Below are positions 24,289 to 33,519 of a stretch of 64,000 nt of DNA, one piece after another; position 1 is the stretch's first letter, and each line of letters starts with the position of its first letter. The DNA is from Chitinophagaceae bacterium (GTDB taxonomy: Bacteria > Bacteroidota > Bacteroidia > Chitinophagales > Chitinophagaceae): positions 19,561-83,560 of the forward strand of contig PMSV01000015.1 in assembly GCA_003168265.1 (NCBI GenBank). Reading direction: 5' to 3'. Position numbers and translations under genes: made by a program. Below the pieces are notes generated by a model. It was not told the origin of the DNA and did no database searches. It was given only the letters and a program-made list of their open reading frames with translations.

Positions 24289-25431
24289 ATGAAAATCGCA
24301 TCTATCTTTTCTTTTTTTTTCGCACTATCATCGCTCCATTCTGTCGCGCAGCCAAATCTAACCGATTCCGCGAAATCTGAAATTGACAGGATCTTCAAAG
24401 CATTTGACAGGAAGGATTCACCAGGCTTCGCCATTGGTATCGTGAAAGGAAATAGCACCCTTTATAAAAAAGGTTACGGCTCTGCCAACTTGGACTTTGA
24501 GATTCCGATTACCTCCAATTCAGCCTTTGATATCGCTTCCGTGTCCAAACAATTTACAGCCGCTTGTATCGCCCTGCTGATCCTCGATGGAAAGCTCGAT
24601 CTGGAAACGCCCGTCAGTCGCTATATACCCGAGCTTTCAAAATACCCCGACACCATTAGAATCAAGCACTTGATCTATAATACCAGCGGGATTATTGATT
24701 ATTTTAAGCTGCCAAGGCCTGGAGGCCTTTCCTGGATCACTTTCAACTATTTCGATATCGATTACTGCATTCATATCTCCCTAAGCCAGGATATACTCGC
24801 CTTCAAACCGGGTGACAAATGGGATTATTGCAACGTCAACTATATGCTGTTGACCAAGGTCGTCGAGAATGTCAGTGGAATGTCCTTTGCCGAATTCTCA
24901 AAGCAAAAGCTCTTTAAACCCCTCGGCATGAATAACACACTCGTCAACGATGATGTGACCGAGATTATAAAAAACAGGGTGACGCCCTATAATCCTAGGA
25001 CAAAAGAATACGTGGAAGCCTATCGTAAAGAGGGGATAAAAATTGACAGCACCGGAAAATGGATACAGCATCCGAGGAATTCGCCGCACTATGGAGGAAG
25101 CGGGATTGTGACCACAGTTGATGACCTTATCCTTTGGAGTGAAAATTTCTTTACCCATAAATTCGGAGGCCAGGCTTTTTATGACCTGATGCACAAGACC
25201 ATGAAATTTAAGAACGGGAAGGACAATCAGGCATTCGGTCTTTATTTCGGAGACTATAAGGGAAGAAACTATGTGGCCTGGGACGGAGGAGATTTCGGCA
25301 TTAGTTCCCAGATCATCCGCTTTCCTCAGCAACAGATCGCGATCATCGTACTTTCCAATCTCGGCACCGGCGAAGCCTGGAAGAAAGCAGATGATATTGC
25401 GGAAATACTCACCAAAAATGGAGTGTTGTAG
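24289..25431 (+). CDS. Secreted serine hydrolase, class C beta-lactamase fold
   Basis: A 380-residue exported hydrolase. A signal peptide covers about residues 1-19 (cleavage near SVA-QP). The active-site SxxK is Ser84-Val-Ser-Lys87 in IASVSKQFTAACIALL, and Tyr180-Cys-Asn182 is the YxN element. The third motif region is near GDFGISSQIIRF. The family includes AmpC, D-aminopeptidases, esterases and PBP-like proteins; resistance cannot be assumed, and most Bacteroidota members of this length are peptidases or esterases of unknown substrate. Single gene. Confidence 0.9.
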   Translation: MKIASIFSFFFALSSLHSVAQPNLTDSAKSEIDRIFKAFDRKDSPGFAIGIVKGNSTLYKKGYGSANLDFEIPITSNSAFDIASVSKQFTAACIALLILDGKLDLETPVSRYIPELSKYPDTIRIKHLIYNTSGIIDYFKLPRPGGLSWITFNYFDIDYCIHISLSQDILAFKPGDKWDYCNVNYMLLTKVVENVSGMSFAEFSKQKLFKPLGMNNTLVNDDVTEIIKNRVTPYNPRTKEYVEAYRKEGIKIDSTGKWIQHPRNSPHYGGSGIVTTVDDLILWSENFFTHKFGGQAFYDLMHKTMKFKNGKDNQAFGLYFGDYKGRNYVAWDGGDFGISSQIIRFPQQQIAIIVLSNLGTGEAWKKADDIAEILTKNGVL

Positions 25432-25572
25432 TTAGAACATTGACTTTTGCTCCAATTTCGGCTCAATATTATTTTGATAATGTGAAATCTCCACATTTTA
25501 AAATCTCTTCAATTCCCTAGCGGGGGCTTCGCCTTCATTTGCACTGCTTTATTATGCTTGAGTTGCTCATTT

Positions 25573-25824
25573 TTAAAGGGTTTTGAGATCATGGTTTCTC
25601 GGGAATGCTGAATCCATTGCACGTTGGGTTTTTAGTAGGTTGTCCCTGCTAAGTTCTGTCCTTTGTTTAAGCAAGTTCCTAATCCACTCTTCCTGAATCT
25701 GATCCGTCCATTTTGGTTTAAATAATTCAAGGTCTGCAAGATTTAACAGCAAATCCCTAAGTGGGGCAGGATAAAGTACGTTGGCGTCCAATATGGCTGT
25801 AAACCTCAATAGGTTTGTCATCAA
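25573..25824 (-). pseudogene. Truncated PIN-domain toxin
   Basis: An 83-residue protein with the start of a PIN nuclease: FTAILDANVLYPAPLRDLLL carries the first catalytic Asp, and PKWTDQIQEEWIRNL the next acidic Glu. Proteins of this group usually run to about 150-190 residues with two more acidic residues; here the frame ends after HDLKTL, and the DNA downstream to 25440 does not encode the missing half in any frame I checked. It overlaps the helix-turn-helix gene by 4 bases. Likely an inactivated VapC-type toxin, though the short frame could still be expressed. Confidence 0.6.
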
Positions 25825-26276
25825 TAACCCATATTTAATTGTTGCGCTTGATCAGCAAGAAAATTCAATTTTTTCTTCCTGTTTTGTGTTAGTCTCTTCT
25901 GGTATTCAAGCAAATCATTTAAATCTATTCGCCTGTGCGTTCCTGCTTTTTTGAAAGGTATCTCGCCTTCTTCGAGTAAATTAACCAAATAGGGCCGCGA
26001 TACATTCAATAGCTTAGCAGCTTGCTGAGTCCCAATCACTTCGTCTGAACTTACAATAGTTACTGATTTTCCCTGAGCCATATCGTCTATTATATCAATT
26101 AACATGATCAAAGCTTTTCGAGGAATTTCCAGAAAATCGGCCTCTCCTTGGATCTTAATTTTGACTGGTTGGTTTAAATATCCTTTGGCTCGCAAATTTT
26201 TCTTTTGTAACTGCTTCAAAATAGACAGAGCAATTTTTTTGTCTTTACGAGTTGTTTTTTCAATTGTTTTCTCCAT
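25821..26276 (-). CDS. Excisionase-type helix-turn-helix protein, antitoxin partner of the PIN gene
   Basis: A 151-residue DNA-binding protein. Residues about 85-135 form an excisionase/MerR-like helix-turn-helix: IGTQQAAKLLNVSRPYLVNL, EEGEIPFKKAGTHRRI and DLLEYQKR. The N-terminal 80 residues, including FLEIPRKALIMLIDIIDDMA, are the usual front part of antitoxins paired with this type of PIN toxin. It is first in the two-gene operon and overlaps the truncated toxin. With the toxin broken it may persist as an orphan repressor. Confidence 0.8.
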   Translation of the reverse strand: MEKTIEKTTRKDKKIALSILKQLQKKNLRAKGYLNQPVKIKIQGEADFLEIPRKALIMLIDIIDDMAQGKSVTIVSSDEVIGTQQAAKLLNVSRPYLVNLLEEGEIPFKKAGTHRRIDLNDLLEYQKRLTQNRKKKLNFLADQAQQLNMGY

Positions 26277-26452
26277 TCCTTAGATTTTTACAAATATAGG
26301 TAAACGAAATAAACGAAACAAGTAAATTAACAGATTTTAAAAATTACCTGTACCCTTCCAATTCCTATCAGATCCCTCTTTTTTTTGTATTCAGAATTTC
26401 ATTCCTTTGGGATAAAGTAAATCAGTTCACAACTAATTTAATTTTTCTATGG

Positions 26453-26486
26453 CAATTCCCCGGTGAGACACCGGGGAATTGTTTTT
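26453..26486 (+). terminator. Perfect 13-bp terminator hairpin without an upstream gene
   Basis: CAATTCCCCGGTG (26453-26465) pairs perfectly with CACCGGGGAATTG (26469-26481) around AGA, followed by TTTTT. The genes to the left are on the minus strand, so in the plus direction it would end a short noncoding transcript. A TTTG at about 26406 and TAATTTA at 26434 could be its Bacteroidota-type promoter. Confidence 0.7.
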
Positions 26487-26585
26487 CCTGACAGTACTTT
26501 TGCGAGAGCCGATTTCTGATAAAGTCTGCAACTCCTACCCACATTTTTGATCATTGTTTTCCGACTGAACTATAAGATAATGGGG

Positions 26586-26620
26586 GTTTGTTAATGAGTA
26601 GGGCTGGTAATTTCTGCACG
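26586..26620 (+). repeat. Relic of the 15.26-kb RNA candidate
   Basis: GTTTGTT, then AGTAGGGCTGG, then A, A, TTTCT and C.CG align with 15263-15297. The closing GGCC and T-run are lost. Upstream, GTCT with ACTCCT eight bases on (26524-26536) mirrors the end of motif copy a. Confidence 0.4.
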
Positions 26621-26756
26621 AATAGCAATGGCAGAAGCAGCCTTAATACAATTCTGAATTAATTCAAAGTGGGAAAAAAATAACTATCAACAATAATTGT
26701 ACATAAAGTATAAAAATATTTTTACTATTTTGCTGTTGGCAATCTGATTCAAAAAA

Positions 26757-27464
26757 ATGAAAGAAAAAAATACTTCACTTATAAAGATTACAAGAATTCC
26801 AGGCATTTTGTATGTTATAATGGGAATCGCAGCTGCCTTTGGTCTTATATACGTTCCTTCAAAAATCATTGTCCAGGGAAATGATGCTGCCACAGCGACT
26901 AATATCCTGCTTAATGAATTTTTATTTCGTACGGGTATTGTAAGTCAGTTTATCAGCAATACCTTGTTCATAGTTTTGGTATTTGTACTGTACCTTATAT
27001 TCAAAGAGGTAAGCGGGTATCATGCTAAACTTATGGTTGCTTTTGTGCTTGTTCAGGTACCTATCGGTTTTCTTATGGAGACATTTGACATTACTTGCCT
27101 TCTGATCTTAAAAGGGGAAATAATGAAGACGCTTGATTCAGAACCTAGGCTAGATATGGCAATCCTTTTTCTTACTATCCATAAATATGGAATGATAACA
27201 ATAGAAATGTTCTCGGGGCTTTGGTTAATACCATTTGGGCAATTGGTTTATAGGTCTCGGTTTATTCCCCGCATATTAGGGGTATTGCTAATAATTGGCG
27301 GAATAGCTTATATAATTGAAAGCCTAGCATTTTGGCTTTTTCCCGAATACCAGCCCTTTGTTTCTCGATTTGCCATAATATTATATTCTATTGGAGAAAC
27401 ACCAATGATACTGTGGCTATTAATTAAGGGTGTCAGAAGACCCGGGATTAGCCATCCCAATTGA
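26757..27464 (+). CDS. DUF4386-family membrane protein
   Basis: A 235-residue inner-membrane protein with about six hydrophobic segments, including GILYVIMGIAAAFGLIYVP, TLFIVLVFVLYLIF, ILGVLLIIGGIAYII and FAIILYSIGETPMILWLLI. The arrangement and the GETPMILWLLIKG ending match DUF4386 proteins, whose function is unknown. The start ATG follows an AT-rich upstream region. Single gene; AT-rich relative to the following receptor gene. Confidence 0.8.
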   Translation: MKEKNTSLIKITRIPGILYVIMGIAAAFGLIYVPSKIIVQGNDAATATNILLNEFLFRTGIVSQFISNTLFIVLVFVLYLIFKEVSGYHAKLMVAFVLVQVPIGFLMETFDITCLLILKGEIMKTLDSEPRLDMAILFLTIHKYGMITIEMFSGLWLIPFGQLVYRSRFIPRILGVLLIIGGIAYIIESLAFWLFPEYQPFVSRFAIILYSIGETPMILWLLIKGVRRPGISHPN

Positions 27465-27719
27465 TTTATTTTAGCATCAATATCCAGGTCTATTTTGAAC
27501 TGATAGCCCAACTCCTGATGGTCGTCACGAGGAAGAAGGCAGCGACAAAAAAGTCGTTTGCAAATATGATCACTTTAATCCGCTTATACCTGCCTAATTA
27601 CCTAAATCTGTTTGAATTGTAAGGGATTCTTAAAAGGAGAAAGACGGAAAATAAGGATTTTTAATTATCATCGATAGCCCATATCTTTATTATAGTCTGA
27701 TAGGATTTGATAATAAAAT

Positions 27720-30083
27720 ATGATAAGATTTAGAATTCTACTTTTTGCAACTCTTTTTCCGTCTCTTTTTTGGTTCCCGGCAAATGCGCAGAGAAATAAT
27801 GGCAGCATCTGGGCGAGGGTCTTCGATGCAGATGGTAACCCTGCGTATGTCACCGTGGAACTAAAGAAGCTGGGAAGGGTGACACTTACCGACGAGAACG
27901 GCTATTTGTTGCTCCGCGGCCTTCCGGCATTAAAGGATACGCTTATTATCAGTTCGGCGGGGTCTAAAACCTATATGCGCGCGGTGGAACTTCAAAAAGG
28001 GGCAACTATCAACCTGGGTGAGATTCATCTTTCGTTTAATGTGGGACAGTTACAGAATATTGAGGTGAAGGGGCGCACCTTACACTCCTATAAAAGCGAT
28101 TATTCCTTTTTTGGGAACAAGACAGAAACTCCCATAAAGGACATTCCCCAGTCCATTTCTACGGTCACCAAAGAACTCATCATGGACAAAATGGAGCTCA
28201 CCCTTAAGGACGCGATGAACGATGTTGCCGGTGTCAACCAATATTCAGGCTTTGACGAATATACTATCAGGGGGTTCAGGGCAGAGAATTCACGCGACAT
28301 CAATGGATTGAGAGGTTACAACACTACGTATACTAGTTCCATGCTGGTCAATATTGAAAGAGTGGAAGTCATAAAGGGCCCAACAGCTACTTTGTACGGC
28401 AATTGCGATCCAGGTGGAACGATAAACCTTGTAACCAAGAAGCCCCTGGATAAAACAGAATCCGAGATCGATCTGTATGGAGGCTCCTGGGACCATATAA
28501 GAGCCCAGGGAGATGTAACCGGGCCTTTGAATAATAGCAAGACACTACTCTACCGTTTCAATGCGGGTTATGACAAGACCAATTCCTTCCGCAACCAGCA
28601 ATACTCAAATTCCTTTGAGTTGGCTCCTTCATTTTCCTATATTCCCAATGACAGGCTCCAGTTCAATCTTGACTTTTCTATTTCCCGTATCAATACAGTT
28701 ATGGACTGGGGACAACCAGGGTATTTAAATGACCCCGATGTGAAAGCAACACCGATTTCTCTTTCTGCCAGCCAGATTGGCGATTACCTGCACGAAACAG
28801 ATATTGCAGCAATCGCCACAATCTTTTATAAGATCAGTAAGCATTTAAGTTTCAGCACTGGATTCCTGCATTATACTTCCAATCAGGATGTGGCTAATCA
28901 CGGTGTTCAGGGTTATATTACCCCGGATTCAGTGGACCTCTATTTTACGAAATGGACCTACCCGACCACTACCAATACGATCAGCAACTATATTACATAC
29001 AAGTTCAATACGGGAAAGGCTAATAACGAGCTCGTTTTCGGTTATGATTTCATCCGCAGCACAGTAAACCTGAACCAGCAATACTATGAACTGCCGAACC
29101 AGTTTGGTGTCGGGAGTGGGGTCGTAGGGACTTTCAGTTTGAAGAACCCCCAATACATAAAAAGGCCGGTAAACACTTATCAGCTCTCTGATTTTGATTC
29201 GGATGCCACTGACGTAGATGACAATATTTATCATACACAAGGAGTATATGCGCAGGATCAGGTCAGTTGGAAAAAATGGAAATTGCTGTTCAGCCTTCGG
29301 GAAGAGTTTTATAAGGGAGATGATGTAGGGGATAGTTCACAGGACCTTGCCGAAACGGTGTTCCTCCCAAGGATCGGTCTGGTCTTCTCCATTGTCCCGA
29401 ATATCAGCGCCTATGCTACCTATAACAAAGGCTTCGATGCATTTGAGGCATCCACTAGCACGCAAATATTCAATTCCCCGTTCAAACCGCAGACCAGCGA
29501 ATTGTTGGAGGCTGGTGCAAAGGGCAATTTTTTCAGTGACAAACTTTCAACATCGCTGTCAATCTACCAGCTCACCCTGGAGAATGTTGCTGTAAGTGCT
29601 AACATCCCTTCCAACCCCAATCTCTATGTACAGCAAGGTCAGAACCAATCAAGGGGTGTGGAAGCAGAAGCCGTCGGTAAGATTCTGCCCAACTTAAGTG
29701 TTACACTCTCCTATGCCCATTGCGTAGCAAAGGTCACCAAGAGCTTTGTGCCTTCACAGGTAGGCACCCTGGTTGAAAACGCCCCCTGCAATGAAAGCGG
29801 GTCCTGGATAAAATATGACTTTCCTGGCGGCTTCTTAAAGGGGTTTGGCATTTCTGCAGGGCATTCAGGTGTTGGTGAGCGGAGTACCCTTGATCCGGCC
29901 ACTAACCTCCCCGGATACCTCGTCATAAATGGGGGCCTCAATTACAAGTACCGGCATTTTGTTCTGGCGATGAACGTTTACAATATCACCAATGAAACCT
30001 ATTGGATGGGGGCATATAACCAGGTGAACAAATGGCCCGGAGCCCCAAGGAATGTCCTGTTCAATCTGGGTTATCATTTTTGA
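27720..30083 (+). CDS. TonB-dependent siderophore receptor
   Basis: A 787-residue outer-membrane receptor. A signal peptide ends near NAQ (residue 23). Residues about 28-105 are a CarboxypepD_reg-like beta-sandwich typical of Bacteroidota. The plug domain starts near ETPIKDIPQSISTVTKELI and includes YTIRGFRAENSRDINGL and VEVIKGPTATLYGNCDPGG, marks of the FhuA/FpvA siderophore subgroup. The rest is the 22-strand barrel ending in a terminal aromatic (NLGYHF). It probably imports a ferric siderophore. It converges on the ApbE/PepSY operon, a combination that suggests reductive iron handling at the envelope. Confidence 0.93.
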   Translation: MIRFRILLFATLFPSLFWFPANAQRNNGSIWARVFDADGNPAYVTVELKKLGRVTLTDENGYLLLRGLPALKDTLIISSAGSKTYMRAVELQKGATINLGEIHLSFNVGQLQNIEVKGRTLHSYKSDYSFFGNKTETPIKDIPQSISTVTKELIMDKMELTLKDAMNDVAGVNQYSGFDEYTIRGFRAENSRDINGLRGYNTTYTSSMLVNIERVEVIKGPTATLYGNCDPGGTINLVTKKPLDKTESEIDLYGGSWDHIRAQGDVTGPLNNSKTLLYRFNAGYDKTNSFRNQQYSNSFELAPSFSYIPNDRLQFNLDFSISRINTVMDWGQPGYLNDPDVKATPISLSASQIGDYLHETDIAAIATIFYKISKHLSFSTGFLHYTSNQDVANHGVQGYITPDSVDLYFTKWTYPTTTNTISNYITYKFNTGKANNELVFGYDFIRSTVNLNQQYYELPNQFGVGSGVVGTFSLKNPQYIKRPVNTYQLSDFDSDATDVDDNIYHTQGVYAQDQVSWKKWKLLFSLREEFYKGDDVGDSSQDLAETVFLPRIGLVFSIVPNISAYATYNKGFDAFEASTSTQIFNSPFKPQTSELLEAGAKGNFFSDKLSTSLSIYQLTLENVAVSANIPSNPNLYVQQGQNQSRGVEAEAVGKILPNLSVTLSYAHCVAKVTKSFVPSQVGTLVENAPCNESGSWIKYDFPGGFLKGFGISAGHSGVGERSTLDPATNLPGYLVINGGLNYKYRHFVLAMNVYNITNETYWMGAYNQVNKWPGAPRNVLFNLGYHF

Positions 30084-30309
30084 TGAATCTCTGCTTTCGA
30101 TTGAAAGAAGTTATTTCAAAAGCTGGCCTATGTCCTTGTAATTATTCCATTAGAAAAATTGACAATTAGGCCTGTTATCATTGAGATAATGCAATGACAA
30201 AAGAAAAAAACCCTAAAAATAGGTGGAATTATGATAATTGAACAGGAGAATAATAAGAATAATACTGGTTTCAAACGAAAAAAATCCGCTGCATTATAGA
30301 ATGATCTCC

Positions 30310-31263
30310 CTACCTCACCCTCTCAAACATATTCATCCCATAAAGCATCGCCTGATTAGGCTTACCACTACTGTCATTAAAGAAGATCACAGAATAGGAC
30401 TGCCCTTCATTATAAAAATAGTTTTCCGCCCTGGTTTCAACGATAGTTTCCTTCTTGTCCCATAACTGCCTCACCACTAAATGCCTGTTTTGCGCGATGA
30501 GCAGGATATGGTTATCCGGATCGTCTGTAGATTTAAATATTCCCTCAAATATTCTTAACTGCTCGTTCGTATAAGAAATAATCTTTTTCTTTTTCCACAG
30601 ATCTCTCTTGAAAGCGAGCACCTCACTGATCCTGCCATCCTGATCCTTCGAAAAGCTGAGCGTGAAAAAAGGGTCGTCCTTTCTGAAAAAATCCATTGAG
30701 GTTTCGGGTACAAAAGATAGTTCCACCCCGTTCCATTCCTGCTTTAATGCCAATGTATTATTCTTTACCGTGAAATCGATAATTCTTGAACCCTCATTTG
30801 CTAATTGGTAGATCCCCTCAAAAGGTTTTAACTGATCAGGGGTATGCACCATCTCCTTTTTTTCACTCGGTGGTTTATAATTATTATTTCTCTTCCATAC
30901 CCCGTTATTAAAAACGCTGACCTGGTTGACTGCCCCGCTGGAATCCTTGATAAAACTGATCCTGATAATCTCCTTATCTCCCTCAGGTACACTGGAAAAG
31001 ACCAGTGGAGACTCTGCGATCAGATGCAATTCCCCATTATTCCAAAGCAGCTTGGCGACGAGTTGATCGTTATTTGCTTTGAATTGAACATTCATCTCGT
31101 TGTTCTGCGGAGATTGAAATACCCCTTCCACCGCCTTCCATTCCTGCTCGCTCAAAAGCACAGCCTTTTTTTTCGTTCCGGTTTTAGCCGTGTCCTGCGC
31201 GACAGAGCCAGGGCCGCAGGCCAACACCATCACACCCAAAACAAGAATCTTTATGCTACTCAC
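30310..31263 (-). CDS. Secreted protein with three DUF3471-like repeats
   Basis: A 317-residue exported protein (signal peptide to about residue 22). Three repeats of about 90 residues each begin with a glutamate-glycine block (AVEGVFQS, PFEGIYQL, IFEGIFKS) and continue with beta strands ending in a conserved phenylalanine near FFRK/FSSV/YFYN and a V-x-x-LWKK-type stretch. This resembles DUF3471, usually a single domain after beta-lactamase-fold hydrolases; here no catalytic domain is present. It ends the minus-strand operon, 10 bases after the PepSY gene, so it probably works with that membrane system. Role unknown. Confidence 0.65.
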   Translation of the reverse strand: MSSIKILVLGVMVLACGPGSVAQDTAKTGTKKKAVLLSEQEWKAVEGVFQSPQNNEMNVQFKANNDQLVAKLLWNNGELHLIAESPLVFSSVPEGDKEIIRISFIKDSSGAVNQVSVFNNGVWKRNNNYKPPSEKKEMVHTPDQLKPFEGIYQLANEGSRIIDFTVKNNTLALKQEWNGVELSFVPETSMDFFRKDDPFFTLSFSKDQDGRISEVLAFKRDLWKKKKIISYTNEQLRIFEGIFKSTDDPDNHILLIAQNRHLVVRQLWDKKETIVETRAENYFYNEGQSYSVIFFNDSSGKPNQAMLYGMNMFERVR

Positions 31264-31273
31264 AGGAAAATTT

Positions 31274-31945
31274 TTATCTAATCCAGATAATATATACCAG
31301 CCAGGCGATCAGCAGCCCGCAGGTTGCCACGATCAAGCCGCTCAAACGCCTGCGTTTCAGAAATAGCAAAAGCAAAAGGCCGGTCAACGAAACCAGGGTC
31401 AGCAAAATTGCAGAAATATCAATGAATACCGACCATCCGGCTCCCGTGTCCCTTCCCTTGTGCAGGTCATTGATGATGCCGACCAGCCCCGCGCTTGTCT
31501 TTGTTAATTCATATGCTCCGGTTTGACGGTTGATAAAGGCATCCGCCGCATAACCTGGCCCCTTGAAAGAAACCCCGATCTGGGAATCATCGATCCGAAA
31601 ATCACTCATCGCGGCATGAACCTGGTGTTTTTTCCGAATCCACTCTACGATATCCAGCTTATCGATCCTCAGGGTATCAGATGGGTTAACCCAGGTTGAA
31701 TCCAATTTTCCATTTTCCTCTACGCTATGCACCTGTCCAACAAATTTATCCGCATGGTTCAGCGTCAGGCCGGTCAGGGCAAAGAAGAAAACAATGGCGA
31801 AGCTGATCATCGAAAGATAAATATGCAGCCATCGCATGAACATCGCCGTACTGCGTTTCCATTGAAGCTTCTTCTTATTGGTCTGCTGTTTAATTGCCGT
31901 TCGCTTTTTTCCTGTAATCCAAAGATGCCGAAGAAATTTCCACAT
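31274..31945 (-). CDS. PepSY-associated transmembrane protein
   Basis: An inner-membrane protein of 223 residues from the start chosen here. WLHIYLSMISFAIVFFFALTGLTLNH is, in part, the first transmembrane helix with its conserved His; LHKGRDTGAGW and the helices ILLTLVSLTGLLLLLFL and LIVATCGLLIAWLVYIIW close the protein, as in the PepSY-TM family. The ATG at 31945 overlaps the ApbE gene by 56 bases; ATGs at 31981 and 31978 give a longer overlap. Family members are thought to be heme- or flavin-linked membrane components of iron reduction. Its neighbours, ApbE-DUF2271 and a siderophore receptor, support that role. Confidence 0.82.
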   Translation of the reverse strand: MWKFLRHLWITGKKRTAIKQQTNKKKLQWKRSTAMFMRWLHIYLSMISFAIVFFFALTGLTLNHADKFVGQVHSVEENGKLDSTWVNPSDTLRIDKLDIVEWIRKKHQVHAAMSDFRIDDSQIGVSFKGPGYAADAFINRQTGAYELTKTSAGLVGIINDLHKGRDTGAGWSVFIDISAILLTLVSLTGLLLLLFLKRRRLSGLIVATCGLLIAWLVYIIWIR

Positions 31946-33401
31946 TTCCCGAAAGGTTGATCGTTTTTGGGGTCTCATCACATATGATTTCCTGGCGCAT
32001 CAATTGGTAAGTGCCATGCTCCCTCGAAGCCTCTATTTTGACAATATATTTTCCAGGCTTTACATAATTACCCTCGTCGTCCTTGCCGTCCCATTTCAAG
32101 GTGTATTTTCCGGCCGATCGGGTCGCACTGGTAATGGAGGATTTGAAATTCATATCATTATTATAAGTGCTGCGGTATTTCAGGTACCATGATTTCAGCT
32201 CTGCAATATAACGGTCACTGCCATGCCAGACCCCAATCGTCCTCACCGGAAAATGGGTGGTATCTTCAACCCAAACCGCGATATAGGGTCTCTTGGCAAA
32301 GCCCACTTTCTGGGCCCCGATTTCCAGGTTGATGATCATTTCAAAATCATTAGGCGAATTGTTCTTGTCAGCTTCCTTTGGTTTGACAGGTATTTCCAAT
32401 TTACTCCATCCAGGGCTGGTAAATTTCTCACCCTCCCTTGTAATGATCATCCATTCAACACCGGATAAAGTGCTGACGAGTTGCCTGCTCTCCGGGACGG
32501 TCATCACATTGAATGCCGTGGCAAGGGCACCTGCATCTGTCGCACAAGGGGCTACCACCGTGGCGCTGAGCACCCCTTCCGAAGGAATACCCGTTCTCGG
32601 ATCCACGATATGCGAATACCAGTGCCCGTTAATCAGTTCACCGCGACGGTAATTGCCGCTGGTAGCAACCGCCCGGTTACTGACCAGGAGTTGATCCAGT
32701 GGAGCGTCATTTTCCGCATCAGCCTTGGGATCGCTGATCTGCACCCTTTCATCCATGCTCCCTGAAATGACCATATCTCCGCCGATATTCAGGACCACCG
32801 CTTTGACATTATCCTGTTGAAGCGCTTTGTCTGCTGCATGGCGGATAATATAGCTTTTGACAAAGGAATTCAACATTAGGGGAGCCTGATCCAGGTGCGT
32901 GGCCGTCTGAGCCTTTGGATCCAAGAGCCAGTGAGCCTGTTTGACCTGGGCTACCGCCGCATCCAATTCCTTCTGGCTTGGAAGAACCTGTCTGGAAGCA
33001 GCCTGTTTCCAAAGCCTGGTCACCACTTCAGCCGAAGCGTCCAGCGCACCTCCTGTTCTCAAACGCCACTCATCAAACAATTGCATCACTTCAAAGAACT
33101 CCTTGGAAACCTTCACAGCCTGGGCCTGGGTCTTGAACCACTGGCTGAATTCGCTACGGGCATCATAGGCGCTCAGGATATCCGATAGGCGGGTGATTTC
33201 CTGTTTCGTGGCTTCCTCTGCCCTGACAGCTTCGGCCTCGTTATAGGCAGTGATCTTCAGATCCATGGAGGTTCCCAATACGTTTTCATATTGGGAAATA
33301 TAGACATGAAGGGTTTTATCATTTTTCGGCGGCCTATCGGCATAGGAATAGAATGCAGACAGCAGAAAGGCAGTCGGCAATAATAAGCGGATCGACATCA
33401 T
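31890..33401 (-). CDS. apbE: ApbE flavin transferase fused to DUF2271
   Basis: A 503-residue exported protein. After a signal peptide (to about residue 21), residues 30-330 are an ApbE FAD:protein FMN transferase: GGALDASAEVV, VLNIGGDMVISG, ATSGNYRR, HIVDPRTGIPS and CATDAGALATAFNVM are conserved blocks that bind FAD and Mg2+. Residues about 350-500 form a DUF2271 domain (INLEIGAQKVGFAKRPYIAV, KWDGKDDEGNYVKPGKYIV), a periplasmic beta domain often fused or adjacent to ApbE. ApbE attaches FMN to Ser/Thr of partner proteins in extracytoplasmic electron transfer. It heads a minus-strand operon with the PepSY protein and the triple-repeat protein. Confidence 0.9.
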   Translation of the reverse strand: MMSIRLLLPTAFLLSAFYSYADRPPKNDKTLHVYISQYENVLGTSMDLKITAYNEAEAVRAEEATKQEITRLSDILSAYDARSEFSQWFKTQAQAVKVSKEFFEVMQLFDEWRLRTGGALDASAEVVTRLWKQAASRQVLPSQKELDAAVAQVKQAHWLLDPKAQTATHLDQAPLMLNSFVKSYIIRHAADKALQQDNVKAVVLNIGGDMVISGSMDERVQISDPKADAENDAPLDQLLVSNRAVATSGNYRRGELINGHWYSHIVDPRTGIPSEGVLSATVVAPCATDAGALATAFNVMTVPESRQLVSTLSGVEWMIITREGEKFTSPGWSKLEIPVKPKEADKNNSPNDFEMIINLEIGAQKVGFAKRPYIAVWVEDTTHFPVRTIGVWHGSDRYIAELKSWYLKYRSTYNNDMNFKSSITSATRSAGKYTLKWDGKDDEGNYVKPGKYIVKIEASREHGTYQLMRQEIICDETPKTINLSGNVEISSASLDYRKKANGN

Positions 33402-33519
33402 TTACGTGGTTTTTAATTTGACAGATGAAGATTATTTTGGTTGCAGTAGGGGGTGGATTCGTTCTTTCAAATCTATTTTCAATAATTCACGGAGCCTACC
33501 CAAAAATGCTAAATTTTGG

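Larger units (their letters stand above)
26277..26756. other. Intergenic with a strong hairpin and a small-RNA relic
   Basis: 480 bases before the DUF4386 gene. It contains the perfect hairpin at 26453-26486 and at 26586-26620 a decayed copy of the RNA candidate from 15.26 kb. Confidence 0.5.
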
